Shown piece by piece: positions 14,587-25,088 of a DNA stretch of 64,000 nt; within the stretch, counting starts at the first letter, position 1; each line of letters starts with the position of its first letter. The notes beneath the pieces were generated by a model, which saw nothing but the letters and a program-made list of their open reading frames with translations, had not been told where the DNA came from and ran no database searches. The stretch covers positions 62,001 through 126,000 of the forward strand of contig CAJYVI010000152.1 in assembly GCA_913778145.1 (NCBI GenBank), written 5' to 3'. The position numbers were made by a program, and so were the translations under genes. Source of the stretch: an uncultured Pseudocitrobacter sp. (GTDB lineage: Bacteria > Pseudomonadota > Gammaproteobacteria > Enterobacterales > Enterobacteriaceae).

Positions 14587-15765
14587 TTAACGGGCTACCC
14601 AGCCCAGCGTACGCTGCGCCAGCACATCGCGTGCCGGGGTAAATAATTCCATCGCCATTAAACCGACATTGCGCCCGACAACCAGCGGGGCCCAACGATT
14701 GGCAAACAGATGCACTAAACCATCGGTCACGCCGATAGTGGCGGCTTTATCGTCCGCGCGCTGCCGTTGATAGCGGCATAACAGCCCATAGCTGCCAATG
14801 TCCTGACCCGCGTCGTGCGCCTGCGCCAGCAGTTCCGCCAGCGACATCACATCGCGCAGGCCAAGGTTAAAGCCCTGCCCGGCAATCGGATGTAGCGTCT
14901 GTGCGGCATTGCCAACAAGCGCCAGACGGTGTGATACCGCCCGTGTCGCCGTGGTGAGCGACAACGGGTACGCACTACGTGCGCCAGCCTGCGTGATTCG
15001 CCCCAGGCGCCAGCCAAACGCCTGCTGAAGCTCATTGCAGAAACGTTCGTCCGACCAGCCCATCACCTCGTCACGATTCTCCAGCGCATGGCACCACACC
15101 AGCGAGCAGCGCCCTTGTGACATCGGCAGCATCGCCAGCGGGCCATACGCGGTGAAGCGTTCAAATGCGCGCCCCTCATGCGGCACGGCGGTGGTGACGT
15201 TGGCGATAACGGCAAGCTGTTGATACGGTTCTTGTTGCCAGCTAATGCCACACTGTTCGCCCAGCGCCGAGCGGGAACCGTCTGCGGCTACCAGCATCTG
15301 CCCGTTGATCGTCTCGCCACTTTCAAGCGTGACGCTCACGGCTTCCTGGGTGCGATTCACGCTGGCAACGCGCGCCGGGCAATGCAACGTCACGCCGGGG
15401 GCTTTACGCAGCAGCGCGAAAAGGCGTTGCCCGACATCATGCAGTTCCACCACGTTACCCAGTGCTGGCAGGCGATAATCTTCTGCTTCCAGCGTGACAA
15501 ACCCGGCATGACCGCGATCGCTGACGTGAACGGTATGAATCGCCGTCGCACAGCTCGATATCGCCTGCCAGATACCGACTTTCGCCAGTTGCTGACAGGT
15601 GCCCGCCGCCAGCGCAATCGCTCTGGCATCAAAACCCGGATGTTGCAGAGAATCGACTTCCGCCGCTTCAATCAGATGCACGGGCAAGCGCCCGCCGGTC
15701 ATTTGCGATACCGCCAGCGCAAGCGTCGCGCCGGTCATCCCACCACCGACAATAATCAGGCTCAT
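14587..15765 (-). CDS. ubiH: 2-octaprenyl-6-methoxyphenol hydroxylase UbiH
   Basis: FAD monooxygenase for C1 hydroxylation in ubiquinone synthesis, 392 residues as in E. coli. GGGMTGATLA is at residues 6-15, VAADGSRSALG is the DG motif, and VGNAAQTLHPIAGQGFNLGL is the GD-type motif. It overlaps the end of pepP by 4 bp (ATGA), implying translational coupling. Confidence 0.97.
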   Translation of the reverse strand: MSLIIVGGGMTGATLALAVSQMTGGRLPVHLIEAAEVDSLQHPGFDARAIALAAGTCQQLAKVGIWQAISSCATAIHTVHVSDRGHAGFVTLEAEDYRLPALGNVVELHDVGQRLFALLRKAPGVTLHCPARVASVNRTQEAVSVTLESGETINGQMLVAADGSRSALGEQCGISWQQEPYQQLAVIANVTTAVPHEGRAFERFTAYGPLAMLPMSQGRCSLVWCHALENRDEVMGWSDERFCNELQQAFGWRLGRITQAGARSAYPLSLTTATRAVSHRLALVGNAAQTLHPIAGQGFNLGLRDVMSLAELLAQAHDAGQDIGSYGLLCRYQRQRADDKAATIGVTDGLVHLFANRWAPLVVGRNVGLMAMELFTPARDVLAQRTLGWVAR

Positions 15766-17078
15766 GAGCGACGCGCCGCCGCCATCAGCGCTTCAATATC
15801 GTCCGCGCGTTTAACCACCGAGGCGGTCAGGTTTTCATTACCGTCTGCGGTTATCAGAATGTCATCTTCGATACGAATACCAATGCCGCGATACTCCGCC
15901 GGAACGTCCGCATCCGGCGCGATGTACAGGCCCGGCTCGACGGTTAACACCATACCCGGTTCCAGTACGCGCGAGCGGTCCACGCCGTAAACGCCGACAT
16001 CATGCACATCCAGCCCCAGCCAGTGGCTCAGGCCGTGCATGAAGTACGGGCGATGGGCGTTTTCTGCGATAAGCTCATCGACCTCACCGTGCAGAATCCC
16101 CAGATCGCGAAGGCCGGTAATCATGATGCGCACCACTTCGCCGGTCACTTCCTGAATAGAGGTGCCTGGACGATAGAGTTTGAGCGAGGTTTCCAGCGAT
16201 TCCAGCACAATGTCGTAAACGGCGCGCTGCGCCGGGGTAAACTTGCCGTTCACCGGGAAAGTACGAGTGATATCACCGGCATAACCTTTGTATTCGCAAC
16301 CGGCGTCAATCAGCACCAGTTCGCCATCGCGCAGTTCGGATTCGTTTTCGGTGTAGTGCAGAATACAGCCGTTTTCGCCGCCGCCAACAATCGTATTGTA
16401 AGACGGGTAGCGCGCGCCGTGGCGGGTAAACTCGTGCAGAATTTCCCCTTCGAGCTGATACTCGAACATCCCCGGCTGGCATTTTTCCATCGCACGCGTG
16501 TGGGCTAGCGCGGTAATTTCGCCGGCCCGACGCATCACGGCAATCTCTTCTTCCGATTTGAACAGGCGCATTTCATGCACCAGCGGGCGCCAGTCAATCA
16601 CCGTAGACGGAGCCACCAGATTCTGGCGAGAACCTTTACGCAGTTTGTCCATGGCGGTGAAGACGATTTCATCAGCCCAGGCGTATTCTCCCTGCGCGTG
16701 ATAAATCGTATCCAGCCCGTTGAGCAACTGGAACAACTTCTGGTTGATTTCGCTGAAGGCCAGCGCGCGGTCAACGCCCAGTTTTTCCGGAGCCGCATCC
16801 TGACCCAGGCGGCGACCAAACCAGATCTCCGCCGTCAGGTCGCGCACGCGGTTAAACAGCACGCTGTGATTGTGAGTGTCATCGCTTTTAATCAGCACCA
16901 GCAAGGCTTCCGGCTCGTTAAAGCCCGTGAAGTACCAGAAATCGCTGCTTTGGCGATAGGGATACTCGGAATCCGCGCTACGGGTCACTTCCGGCGCGGC
17001 AAAAATCAGCGCCGCGCTGCCTGGCTGCATTTGCGCCAGCAGTGCCTGACGGCGACGGAGAAACTCTTGCTGTGTCAT
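15762..17078 (-). CDS. pepP: Xaa-Pro aminopeptidase II (PepP)
   Basis: Di-manganese aminopeptidase P that removes N-terminal residues before proline. It is 438 residues (E. coli 441). The creatinase-like N-domain covers residues 1-170 and the pita-bread C-domain the rest. Metal ligands are visible in LIDAGCEYKGYAGDITRTFP (two Asp), HGLSHWLGLDVHDVG (His), TVEPGLYI (Glu) and IGIRIEDDILI (Glu). It heads the pepP-ubiH-ubiI set, with ygfB 143 bp upstream beyond a REP. Confidence 0.97.
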   Translation of the reverse strand: MTQQEFLRRRQALLAQMQPGSAALIFAAPEVTRSADSEYPYRQSSDFWYFTGFNEPEALLVLIKSDDTHNHSVLFNRVRDLTAEIWFGRRLGQDAAPEKLGVDRALAFSEINQKLFQLLNGLDTIYHAQGEYAWADEIVFTAMDKLRKGSRQNLVAPSTVIDWRPLVHEMRLFKSEEEIAVMRRAGEITALAHTRAMEKCQPGMFEYQLEGEILHEFTRHGARYPSYNTIVGGGENGCILHYTENESELRDGELVLIDAGCEYKGYAGDITRTFPVNGKFTPAQRAVYDIVLESLETSLKLYRPGTSIQEVTGEVVRIMITGLRDLGILHGEVDELIAENAHRPYFMHGLSHWLGLDVHDVGVYGVDRSRVLEPGMVLTVEPGLYIAPDADVPAEYRGIGIRIEDDILITADGNENLTASVVKRADDIEALMAAARRS

Positions 17079-17106
17079 GACATCTCCTTAATACGTAAAA
17101 TGCGGA

Positions 17107-17197
17107 CGGTTTGTCGGATGGCGGCTATGCCTTATCCAACCTACGTTCCACGACATCACTTTGTAGGCCCGATAAGCGCAGCGCCATCGGGCAAACC
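17107..17197. repeat. REP/BIME pair between ygfB and pepP
   Basis: Two opposed REP arms (GTCGGATGGCGGCTATGCC and GATAAGCGCAGCGCCATCGG) separated by about 35 bp. It lies within the ygfB-pepP-ubiH-ubiI transcription direction and may separate ygfB from the rest. Confidence 0.88.
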
Positions 17198-17220
17198 CGG
17201 CAGAACGCAACCCTGAATAT

Positions 17221-18289
<1,069 letters not shown>

Positions 18290-18330
18290 CACTTTGCAGT
18301 TTACTGTGGTAGAGTGACTGTGAAGAAAAA

Positions 18331-18514
18331 ATTTCTCTGAGATGTTCGCAAGCGGGCCAGTCCCCTGAGCCGATATTTCATACCACAAGAATGTGGCGCT
18401 CCATGGTTGGTGAGCATGCTCGGCCCGTCCGAGAAGCCTTAAAACTGTGACGACACATTCACCTTGAACCAAGGGTTCAAGGGTTACAGCCTGCGGCGGC
18501 ATCTCGGAGATTCC
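18331..18514 (+). ncRNA. ssrS: 6S RNA
   Basis: Global regulator that binds sigma70-RNA polymerase in stationary phase. Near-identical to E. coli 6S RNA: the 5' ATTTCTCTGAGATGTTCGCA and 3' GGCATCTCGGAGATTCC ends pair to close the molecule. The large central bubble carries the open-complex-mimic sequence (about 18372-18385 and 18440-18470), including CACCTTGAACCAAGGGTTCA. At 184 nt it is the expected length. It lies between zapA and fau, and is co-transcribed with fau (ygfA) in E. coli. Confidence 0.98.
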
Positions 18515-18537
18515 CCTTCTTTTACTACCAACCCCCT

Positions 18538-19134
18538 ATGACACAACTTCCTGAACTCGCCCTTTCCCGACAAGACATCCGCAAGATGATTCGGCAACGG
18601 CGTCGCGAGCTAACAGAACAGCAGCAAATCGATTTTGGCGAGCAGGCCGCAACCCGCATGATGGCGTATCCGCCCATGGTGATGGCGCACACGGTCGCGC
18701 TGTTTCTTTCCTTTGATGGCGAGCTCGACACTCAACCGCTAATAGAACAACTCTGGCGAGCGGGCAAACGCGTTTATCTGCCGGTGCTTCACCCCTTCAG
18801 CCCTGGAAACCTGTTGTTTCTGCACTATCACCCGCACAGCGAACTGGTGGTAAACCGTCTAAAAATCCACGAGCCGAAGCTGGATGTGCGCGATGTTCTT
18901 CCTCTTAGTAAACTGGATGTGCTGATTACGCCACTGGTGGCTTTTGACGAAAAGGGGCAACGACTGGGGATGGGCGGCGGGTTTTACGATCGCACGCTGC
19001 AAAACTGGCAACAGCATGGCATCAGCCCGGTAGGCTACGCACACGATTGTCAGTTGGTGGAACGCTTGCCGGTTGAAGAGTGGGATATCCCGCTGCCAGC
19101 GGTGGTGACGCCGTCAAAAACCTGGGTGTGGTAG
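18538..19134 (+). CDS. fau: 5-formyltetrahydrofolate cyclo-ligase (Fau/YgfA)
   Basis: ATP-dependent enzyme converting 5-formyl-THF to 5,10-methenyl-THF; linked to persister formation in E. coli. The ATG at 18538, 24 bp after 6S RNA, gives 198 residues (MTQLPELALSRQDIRKMIRQ). Some annotations begin at the internal MIRQRRR. Family motifs are the basic N-terminus (RQRRRELTEQQ), FLSFDGELDT, and the C-terminal GMGGGFYDR substrate/ATP loop near residue 143. Confidence 0.95.
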   Translation: MTQLPELALSRQDIRKMIRQRRRELTEQQQIDFGEQAATRMMAYPPMVMAHTVALFLSFDGELDTQPLIEQLWRAGKRVYLPVLHPFSPGNLLFLHYHPHSELVVNRLKIHEPKLDVRDVLPLSKLDVLITPLVAFDEKGQRLGMGGGFYDRTLQNWQQHGISPVGYAHDCQLVERLPVEEWDIPLPAVVTPSKTWVW

Positions 19135-19194
19135 GGCGAAGTTTCCCACTCCGCCCCGATTGACTTTGCTGATTCTTTGACCTAATTTAGTGAG

Positions 19195-19337
19195 TAAGGG
19201 TAAGGGAGGATTGCTCCTCCCTCTGGAACTCTGTTTAGAAAGCTGTCGGGCTTATCATCAACAGAATTACCAGGATGATGACTAACTTCATCATAACCCT
19301 TCTCCTTTGAGCCCCTGCTTCGGTAGGGGCTTTCCCG
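19195..19337 (+). ncRNA. sib: Sib antisense RNA (antitoxin to Ibs)
   Basis: It begins GTAAGGGTAAGGGAGGATTG with the typical CTCCTCC hairpin and ends in a strong terminator (AGCCCCTGC TTCG GTAGGGGCT, 19310-19331). The body is fully complementary to the ibs ORF on the other strand. The sequence and location, between fau and serA, correspond to E. coli sibC (RygC). The 5' and 3' ends are estimated by comparison with that RNA from memory. Confidence 0.9.
19235..19294 (-). CDS. ibs: Ibs-type hydrophobic toxin peptide, 19 aa
   Basis: On the strand opposite Sib RNA, ATG-ATG opens the 19-residue peptide MMKLVIILVILLMISPTAF, almost entirely hydrophobic. It matches the Ibs family pattern (double Met, basic residue, VIILVILL core, aromatic end). 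Overexpressed Ibs peptides depolarise the inner membrane, and Sib RNA blocks their translation. It is too short for ordinary gene calling. Confidence 0.9.
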   Translation of the reverse strand: MMKLVIILVILLMISPTAF

Positions 19338-19483
19338 TTTTAGCATCATGCTGCCCCTATCCTAATCTTTCTTACGCACACAAAAACGCCGTCGCAAGGC
19401 TTTAATTGCCTTTTACGACTCGCTTCGCAAAGTGATTTACATACGTTTCAGGATGGAATACAGCAGCGGATGAGCGGGAAAGA

Positions 19484-19507
19484 TCGGGCAGGCCAACGGC
19501 CCGCCCG
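19484..19507 (-). terminator. Hairpin downstream of serA
   Basis: CGGGC...GCCCG arms around GGCCAACGGCC form a GC-rich stem 15-38 bp after the serA stop, followed on the minus strand by ATCTTTCCC. It is a likely serA terminator with a modest U tract. Confidence 0.6.
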
Positions 19508-19521
19508 TAGGGTGATAACAA

Positions 19522-20754
19522 TCAGAACAGCATGCGTGCGCGAACCGTGCCCGGAATCGCTTTCATGCTTTGCAGCGCTTTCTGCGCCACGTCTTCTTCT
19601 GCTTCGATATCAATAACCACATAACCCATCTGCGGCGTGGTTTGCAGGTACTGAGCGGCAATGTTGACGCCCTGCTCAGCGAAGATCTGGTTGATAGCGG
19701 TCAGTACGCCTGGACGATTTTCGTGGATGTGCAGCAGGCGGCGGCCACCGTGAATCGGCAACGACACTTCCGGGAAGTTCACCGCAGAAAGGGTTGAGCC
19801 GTTATCAGAGTATTTCGCCAGCTTACCTGCTACTTCCAGGCCGATATTTTCCTGCGCTTCCTGAGTAGAACCACCGATGTGCGGCGTCAGGATCACGTTA
19901 TCAAATTCGCACAGCGGCGAGGTGAACGGGTCACTGTTGGTCGCCGGTTCGGTCGGGAAGACGTCGATCGCCGCGCCCGCCAGATGTTTACGTGCCAGCG
20001 CATCGCACAGCGCCGGGATATCCACAACGGTGCCGCGAGAAGCGTTAATCAGCAGTGAACCCGGCTTCATCAGCGCCAGTTCTTCCACGCCCATCATGTT
20101 TTTAGTTGAGGCATTTTCCGGCACATGCAGGCTGACGACATCACTCATATTCAGCAGGTCGGAAAGATGCTGTACCTGCGTCGCGTTACCCAGCGGCAGT
20201 TTGTTTTCGATGTCGTAGAAGAAGACATGCATCCCCAGCGATTCCGCCAGAATACCCAACTGCGTGCCGATATGGCCGTAACCGATAATGCCCAGTTTTT
20301 TACCGCGCGCTTCAAAAGAGCCCACGGCCAGTTTATTCCACACGCCGCGGTGCGCTTTAGCGTTAGCTTCCGGCACGCCGCGCAGCAGTAGCAGCAGTTC
20401 GCCAATCACCAACTCAGCTACGGAACGGGTATTCGAGAACGGGGCGTTAAAGACCGGCACGCCGCGTTTGGCCGCCGCTTTCAGGTCAACCTGATTGGTG
20501 CCGATGCAGAAGCAGCCCACCGCCACCAGTTTTTCTGCCGCCGCAAAGATTTCTTCTGTCAGATGCGTACGGGAGCGCAGGCCAATGAAATGGGCATCAC
20601 GGATAGACTCTTTCAGTTGTTCGCTGTCCAGCGCGCCTTTATGAAACTCAATGTTGGTGTAACCTGCTGCACGAAGGCTATCCAGTGCCTTCTGATGTAC
20701 GCCTTCTACCAGCAGAAATTTAATCTTCTCTTTTTCCAGTGATACCTTAGCCAT
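19522..20754 (-). CDS. serA: D-3-phosphoglycerate dehydrogenase
   Basis: First enzyme of serine synthesis, also reducing 2-oxoglutarate; feedback-inhibited by serine through its ACT domain. It is 410 residues from the ATG at 20754 (MAKVSLEKEKIKFLLVEG), equal to E. coli. The NAD loop GYGHIGTQLG is near residues 157-166, the catalytic Arg in NASRGTVVD, the Glu in FPTEP, the His in LTPHIGGST near residue 292, and the C-terminal ACT domain starts around residue 338. The open frame extends 22 codons upstream but is not part of the protein. Confidence 0.98.
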   Translation of the reverse strand: MAKVSLEKEKIKFLLVEGVHQKALDSLRAAGYTNIEFHKGALDSEQLKESIRDAHFIGLRSRTHLTEEIFAAAEKLVAVGCFCIGTNQVDLKAAAKRGVPVFNAPFSNTRSVAELVIGELLLLLRGVPEANAKAHRGVWNKLAVGSFEARGKKLGIIGYGHIGTQLGILAESLGMHVFFYDIENKLPLGNATQVQHLSDLLNMSDVVSLHVPENASTKNMMGVEELALMKPGSLLINASRGTVVDIPALCDALARKHLAGAAIDVFPTEPATNSDPFTSPLCEFDNVILTPHIGGSTQEAQENIGLEVAGKLAKYSDNGSTLSAVNFPEVSLPIHGGRRLLHIHENRPGVLTAINQIFAEQGVNIAAQYLQTTPQMGYVVIDIEAEEDVAQKALQSMKAIPGTVRARMLF

Positions 20755-21016
20755 TTCCCCGCCCTGTCTTTGTTTTACTGATGTTGTGATGAACGAAAGT
20801 TCACCTAAGCAACATATCAAAAAAAACTATCGCGGCAATCTAAACGTTTGCGTGTGACCCATGCAGAAAATTCACGCAGGGCGCAATGTCAGAATAAAAT
20901 GCTATACATAAGAAATTAGATGGGATGTTAATGAAGTGCTTTTACGAAATGTGACACAAGTCACCAAAATAGGGCGGGTAAAAAAATTTGGGGGAAAAGT
21001 GCTTCCCCCAGCCAGA
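20755..21016. other. serA upstream / rpiA downstream region
   Basis: 262 bp between the serA start and the rpiA stop. It is AT-rich near serA (AACATATCAAAAAAAACTATCG) and must hold the serA promoter, Lrp- and CRP-responsive in E. coli. No site is assigned with confidence. A small hairpin GGGGGAAAAGTGCTTCCCCC (20989-21009) next to the rpiA stop may be its terminator. Confidence 0.5.
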
Positions 21017-21676
21017 TCATTTCACGATGGTTTTCACACCATCAGCCGTACCAATGAGTGCGACATCTGCCCCCCGGTTGGCGAATAATCCCACGGTCAC
21101 GACGCCAGGAATCGCATTGATGGCGTTTTCCAGTGCAATGGCGTCAAGAATTTCCAGCCCATGCACATCCAGAATCACGTTGCCGTTGTCGATGACTACG
21201 CCCTGACGATACTCCGGACGGCCACCCAGTTTCACCAGTTGCCGCGCCACGCAGCTGCGCGCCATCGGAATCACTTCAACCGGCAGCGGGAAATTCCCCA
21301 GGATATCAACCTGTTTGGAGGCATCAGCGATGCAGATGAATTTGTCTGCGACAGAGGCAATAATTTTTTCACGCGTTAACGCCGCCCCGCCACCTTTAAT
21401 CATCTGCATGTGGCCGTTGATTTCATCGGCACCGTCCACGTAGATACCCAGACGGTCAACTTCGTTAAGGTCAAAAACAGTGATCCCCAGGCTTTTCAGT
21501 TTCTCGGTAGAAGCATCAGAGCTGGATACCGCACCTTCAATCTGCCCTTTCATGGTGCCCAGCGCATCGATAAAGTGCGCGGCGGTAGAGCCCGTGCCGA
21601 CACCAACGATAGTGCCTGGTTGTACATATTGAAGCGCCGCCCAACCTACTGCTTTTTTCAGTTCATCCTGCGTCAT
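21017..21676 (-). CDS. rpiA: Ribose-5-phosphate isomerase A
   Basis: Interconverts ribose-5-phosphate and ribulose-5-phosphate. It is 219 residues from the ATG at 21676 ([18 protein letters not shown]), as in E. coli. Substrate-loop motifs are [12 protein letters not shown] near residues 24-35, [19 protein letters not shown] near residues 81-99, with the catalytic Asp and Lys, and [13 protein letters not shown] LysR gene lies 55 bp upstream on the same strand. Confidence 0.98.
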   Translation of the reverse strand: MTQDELKKAVGWAALQYVQPGTIVGVGTGSTAAHFIDALGTMKGQIEGAVSSSDASTEKLKSLGITVFDLNEVDRLGIYVDGADEINGHMQMIKGGGAALTREKIIASVADKFICIADASKQVDILGNFPLPVEVIPMARSCVARQLVKLGGRPEYRQGVVIDNGNVILDVHGLEILDAIALENAINAIPGVVTVGLFANRGADVALIGTADGVKTIVK

Positions 21677-21731
21677 GGTAATTTCGCCCGTGGTGTGAAA
21701 ATTCAGCCGTATTATATACAAAAATTGGCCG

Positions 21732-22628
21732 CTAGATCCCTTCGCCAAGTCGGGTTAATAGCTCATCAATAAAAAATCGGGCGATAGCTGGCATGCCCTT
21801 ACTCGCCGGGAAAAGCGCAAAGAGCTGTTTTGGCAAACCGTACCAGTCAGGGAAAAGATGAATCAGTTCCCCCCGATTAAGCCCTTCTTTGCAGGAAAAG
21901 GGTGGCATCAATGCCACACCATTGCCGCCAGTCACGCCCTGCAGCAAGACACGCAAGTTATTGGATTGCAGCCTGGGCGTCGGGTTCAGCGTAATCTCAC
22001 GCACGCCGTCAGTGACACGCCACTGGGCGCTATTGTTATCCGCCAAACGAAGCATCGCGGAAACGTGCATCAGGTCATCAATGGTCTGCACTTCAGGATG
22101 CTGTGCAATCCATTTAGGGCTGGCAACGAAGATATCAGCCTGTGTATGCAGTTTTTTATAGTGCAGCGTAGAGTCAGCAAGCCTTCCCGACGACGTCACC
22201 AGCGCAAAATCAATGCCCTCGGTGATTAAATCGACAGGACGGTTTTCCGCGAGCAGCTGTATACGCGCCAGGGGCCAACGGGCGATAAATTCGCTGACAA
22301 ATTCGCCAAACCAGCTCTCCGCCATAAAAACGGGGGCGCTTACCCGCAACATTCCCTGAGGTGCCTCCTGAACCGCCATAACCACCGCGCGGGCTCGCTC
22401 TGCCTGACTCACCATTGTCCGGCACTCTATCGCAAACTGTTCACCTGCGGACGTCAGTGATAAGCGCCGCGTCGTGCGCTGGATCAACCGCACGTCCAGA
22501 CTCTCCTCCAGCGCAGACATCCGGCGGCTGAGAACAGATTTGGACACGCCGCAGCGTTCTGCCGCCCTGCTATAGCTGCCTTCCTCAGCAATCAAGGAAA
22601 AATAGTAGTAGTCATTCCAGTCGATCAT
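21732..22628 (-). CDS. LysR-family transcriptional regulator
   Basis: It has 298 residues, an N-terminal winged helix-turn-helix ([22 protein letters not shown], about residues 18-39) and a periplasmic-binding-like effector domain from about residue 90. It resembles the group with [14 protein letters not shown] rather than ArgP, which is separately present at 24150. Its target is unknown. The divergent small exported protein gene 174 bp away is the natural candidate, by the usual LysR arrangement. It is an insertion relative to the E. coli rpiA-argP interval. Confidence 0.88.
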   Translation of the reverse strand: MIDWNDYYYFSLIAEEGSYSRAAERCGVSKSVLSRRMSALEESLDVRLIQRTTRRLSLTSAGEQFAIECRTMVSQAERARAVVMAVQEAPQGMLRVSAPVFMAESWFGEFVSEFIARWPLARIQLLAENRPVDLITEGIDFALVTSSGRLADSTLHYKKLHTQADIFVASPKWIAQHPEVQTIDDLMHVSAMLRLADNNSAQWRVTDGVREITLNPTPRLQSNNLRVLLQGVTGGNGVALMPPFSCKEGLNRGELIHLFPDWYGLPKQLFALFPASKGMPAIARFFIDELLTRLGEGI

Positions 22629-22802
22629 GATTGTTCTTTTTTCACAACAATGAAGTGCAATTTTGTGTATTTAACCACCACATCAAGAACATTTATACTC
22701 CTTTCATGCTACGACAGAATGACGATCTTACCCCCTCACTGTAAGCGTAATTTGCGTGGCACAAAGAGTGACTGGACGCTAACAATTATGAAAGGAATTA
22801 AA

Positions 22803-23063
22803 ATGTCGATGAACGCAAAAATTATTACCGCTCTGTTTCTGAGCATAATTTCTACTAACACCTTTGCCGCTACAGAAATTTTAAAACCGACACCCGACAT
22901 GAAAGAAATTGCACGCATATCGCTTTCAGAGAAGATAACTAACCCGGCGGGCATAGAAGATAAAGTTCGTGAGAAAGCAGATTCTCTACAAGGGAATTAC
23001 TATCAGATAACATCCATTTCTGGCCGCGATTATCTGCACGCCACGGCGATTATCTACAAATAA
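22803..23063 (+). CDS. Small exported protein, YhcN/BhsA-like (DUF1471)
   Basis: 86 residues. The signal peptide MSMNAKIITALFLSIISTNTFA precedes a short domain ending GNYYQITSISGRDYLHATAI, which fits the DUF1471 consensus end (HATAxIYK). E. coli relatives (BhsA, McbA, YhcN) are periplasmic stress and biofilm proteins. The ATG at 22803 has AAGGA 8 bp upstream; an alternative ATG at 22788 would add five residues. It is divergent from the LysR gene. The match is from the C-terminal motif, so the family call is moderately secure. Confidence 0.75.
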   Translation: MSMNAKIITALFLSIISTNTFAATEILKPTPDMKEIARISLSEKITNPAGIEDKVREKADSLQGNYYQITSISGRDYLHATAIIYK

Positions 23064-23132
23064 AGATTACCTCCCTTCACTATTCTCATGATGTACGGGA
23101 TAAATATCCCGTACTTTTTAAGACAGTTAAAA

Positions 23133-24079
23133 ATGGAAAAAAACACTTTTCCCATTATGATTGCTGTGGCCGTCGCGGGAGTAATATGTCTGTTGTCAGG
23201 TGATATTTTCCGTAATGAACCGACCAGCTTGTTTTGGTTGGCCCGGAAAAACCTTCTCTTTTTTACCTGGGCATGGCGTTTCATGTTTTCACGGCATGAT
23301 ATAAATCCTGATGGTGGAGTACGCCGGCAGCCTATTTATTAATAGTGGTAACGCTTCCGGGAATCTATGCCGCCGTGATATCACTGCTTGGATTAATCGG
23401 CCATAAAAAGAAGCATTCTGCCACATTACTTAAAGTTGAAAATAAAGAGAGCGCCACGCTGGAAATTACGCTCAAAATGGATAAACCTTTTCATTATCCA
23501 CCGGGGCAGTTTGCGTTTCTCTCGTTTCCTCAGAGTGCTAAATCACATCCTTTCACCATCGCCTCTTACGACGCAAAAGGGCAAGAGCTTCGTTTTGCCA
23601 TTAAAGCCTTGGGTGATTACACCTCACAGCTTGCGAAATCACTCAGACCAGGAGAGTCGGTTGTAGTTGAAGGGCCCTGGGGACGGTTTGATTTTAACGC
23701 TCACTCATCCCGTCAGATTTGGGTGGCTGGAGGCATCGGCATTACCTCGTTTATCGCACAACTGGAATATCGCCTGCATCGCAATGAAAAGCATGGCCCG
23801 GTAGATCTATGGTACTGTGTCAGCGATAGCAACGACGTTTACTTTGCACAGGAACTCGCGTACCTGTGCAGAAACACCGGCGTTACGCTTCATCAACGCT
23901 TTGCAGATAAAGGTGAACGTCTAACGGCCAGCCAGCTTATGGCGTCGCAGGAACCAAGCGATCAGGTCCATGTTTGGTTTTGTGGCCCGGGGGCTTTCGC
24001 CAGCGCACTCTATAAAGGCCTGCAAGAATTTGGTATTACCCGTAGGAAGTTCCACTATGACCACTTCAGCATGCGCTAA
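23133..24079 (+). pseudogene. Ferric reductase / ferredoxin-reductase-type membrane protein, decayed
   Basis: The first 45 codons (MEKNTFPIMIAVAVAGVICL, one membrane segment, then SLFWLARKNLLFF) match the start of the cytochrome-b-type ferric reductase family. The rest of the heme-bearing membrane domain is missing. The C-terminal frame resumes as YLGMAFHVFTA-stop-YKS-stop-WWSTPAAYLL, with in-frame TGA at 23297 and 23309. It then continues intact through the FAD domain (YPPGQFAFLSF, HPFTIAS) and NAD domain (GGIGITSF, FCGPGAF) to 24079. Full-length relatives have about 440 codons, so roughly 150 codons were lost along with a frame change. A 244-codon C-terminal piece could still be translated from a GTG at 23345, but it lacks the membrane domain. 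Confidence 0.82.
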
Positions 24080-24149
24080 AGGCTCGGTATCCCGCCCGAA
24101 TTTATGTCATAGTGCAGAATAAGAGAATTTTCAGGAGCAGATCATCGTA

Positions 24150-25043
24150 ATGAAACGCCCGGACTACAGAACATTACAGGCGCTGGATGCGGTTATTCGG
24201 GAGCGCGGCTTTGAGCGCGCGGCGCAAAAACTGTGTATCACCCAGTCAGCCGTATCGCAGAGAATCAAACAGCTGGAAAACATGTTCGGGCAACCGTTGC
24301 TGGTGCGTACCGTTCCGCCACGCCCGACAGAACAAGGGCAGAAGCTGCTGGCGCTGCTGCGTCAGGTTGAGCTGCTGGAAGATGAGTGGCTGGGCGATGA
24401 GCAAACCGGGTCCACGCCGCTGCTGCTGTCGCTGGCGGTCAACGCCGACAGTCTGGCCACCTGGCTGCTGCCTGCGCTTGCCGATGTGCTGGCTAACTCG
24501 CCTATCCGTTTGAATTTACAGGTTGAGGATGAAACCCGCACTCAAGAACGTTTACGTCGTGGAGAAGTGGTTGGCGCGGTGAGTATTCAGCCGCAGGCGC
24601 TGCCAAGCTGCCTGGTCGATCAGTTGGGCGCGCTGGACTATCTGTTTGTCGGTTCAAAGGCGTTTGCCGAGCGCTATTTCCCAAATGGCGTGACGCGTTC
24701 TGCGCTGCTGAAAGCACCAGCCGTGGCGTTTGACCATCTCGACGATATGCATCAGGCCTTCCTGCAGCAAAACTTTGATTTGCCGCCGGGCAGCGTGCCG
24801 TGTCATATCGTGAACTCATCAGAAGCGTTCGTTCAGTTGGCGCGTCAGGGCACGACCTGCTGCATGATCCCGCATTTGCAGATTGAAAAAGAGTTGGCTT
24901 CAGGCGAGCTTATCGATTTGACGCCTGGGCTGTTCCAGCGTCGGATGCTCTACTGGCACCGCTTCGCGCCGGAAAGCCGCATGATGCGTAACGTAACGGA
25001 TGCGCTGTTGGCCTACGGGCGTCGGGTGTTGCGGCAGGATTAA
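24150..25043 (+). CDS. argP: LysR-family regulator ArgP (IciA)
   Basis: Activates argO with arginine, and represses lysine genes with lysine. It is 297 residues as in E. coli. The helix-turn-helix is at [19 protein letters not shown] (about residues 20-38). The effector domain begins near [17 protein letters not shown]. The start [16 protein letters not shown] is conserved. Its target argO lies 0.9 kb downstream on the other strand, beyond yggE, the same order as E. coli. Confidence 0.97.
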   Translation: MKRPDYRTLQALDAVIRERGFERAAQKLCITQSAVSQRIKQLENMFGQPLLVRTVPPRPTEQGQKLLALLRQVELLEDEWLGDEQTGSTPLLLSLAVNADSLATWLLPALADVLANSPIRLNLQVEDETRTQERLRRGEVVGAVSIQPQALPSCLVDQLGALDYLFVGSKAFAERYFPNGVTRSALLKAPAVAFDHLDDMHQAFLQQNFDLPPGSVPCHIVNSSEAFVQLARQGTTCCMIPHLQIEKELASGELIDLTPGLFQRRMLYWHRFAPESRMMRNVTDALLAYGRRVLRQD

Positions 25044-25050
25044 GAGTAAA

Positions 25051-25081
25051 AACGTCGGATGGCGCAGCGCCATCCGACATA
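25051..25081. repeat. REP palindrome / shared 3' end of argP and yggE
   Basis: A single REP-type palindrome (GTCGGATGGCGCAGCGCCATCCGAC) sits exactly between the convergent argP and yggE stops. It probably terminates or protects both messages. Confidence 0.85.
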
Positions 25082-25088
25082 TCAACGA

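Noticed and set aside
22650..22802. 51-codon N-terminal extension of the DUF1471-type protein
   Set aside because: The internal ATG at 22803 has a good ribosome binding site and opens a clear signal peptide, which an extension would bury.
23297..23311. Selenocysteine (UGA) codons in the ferric reductase gene
   Set aside because: The family has no selenoprotein members, no SECIS-like hairpin follows, and the gene also has a large deletion and a frame change.
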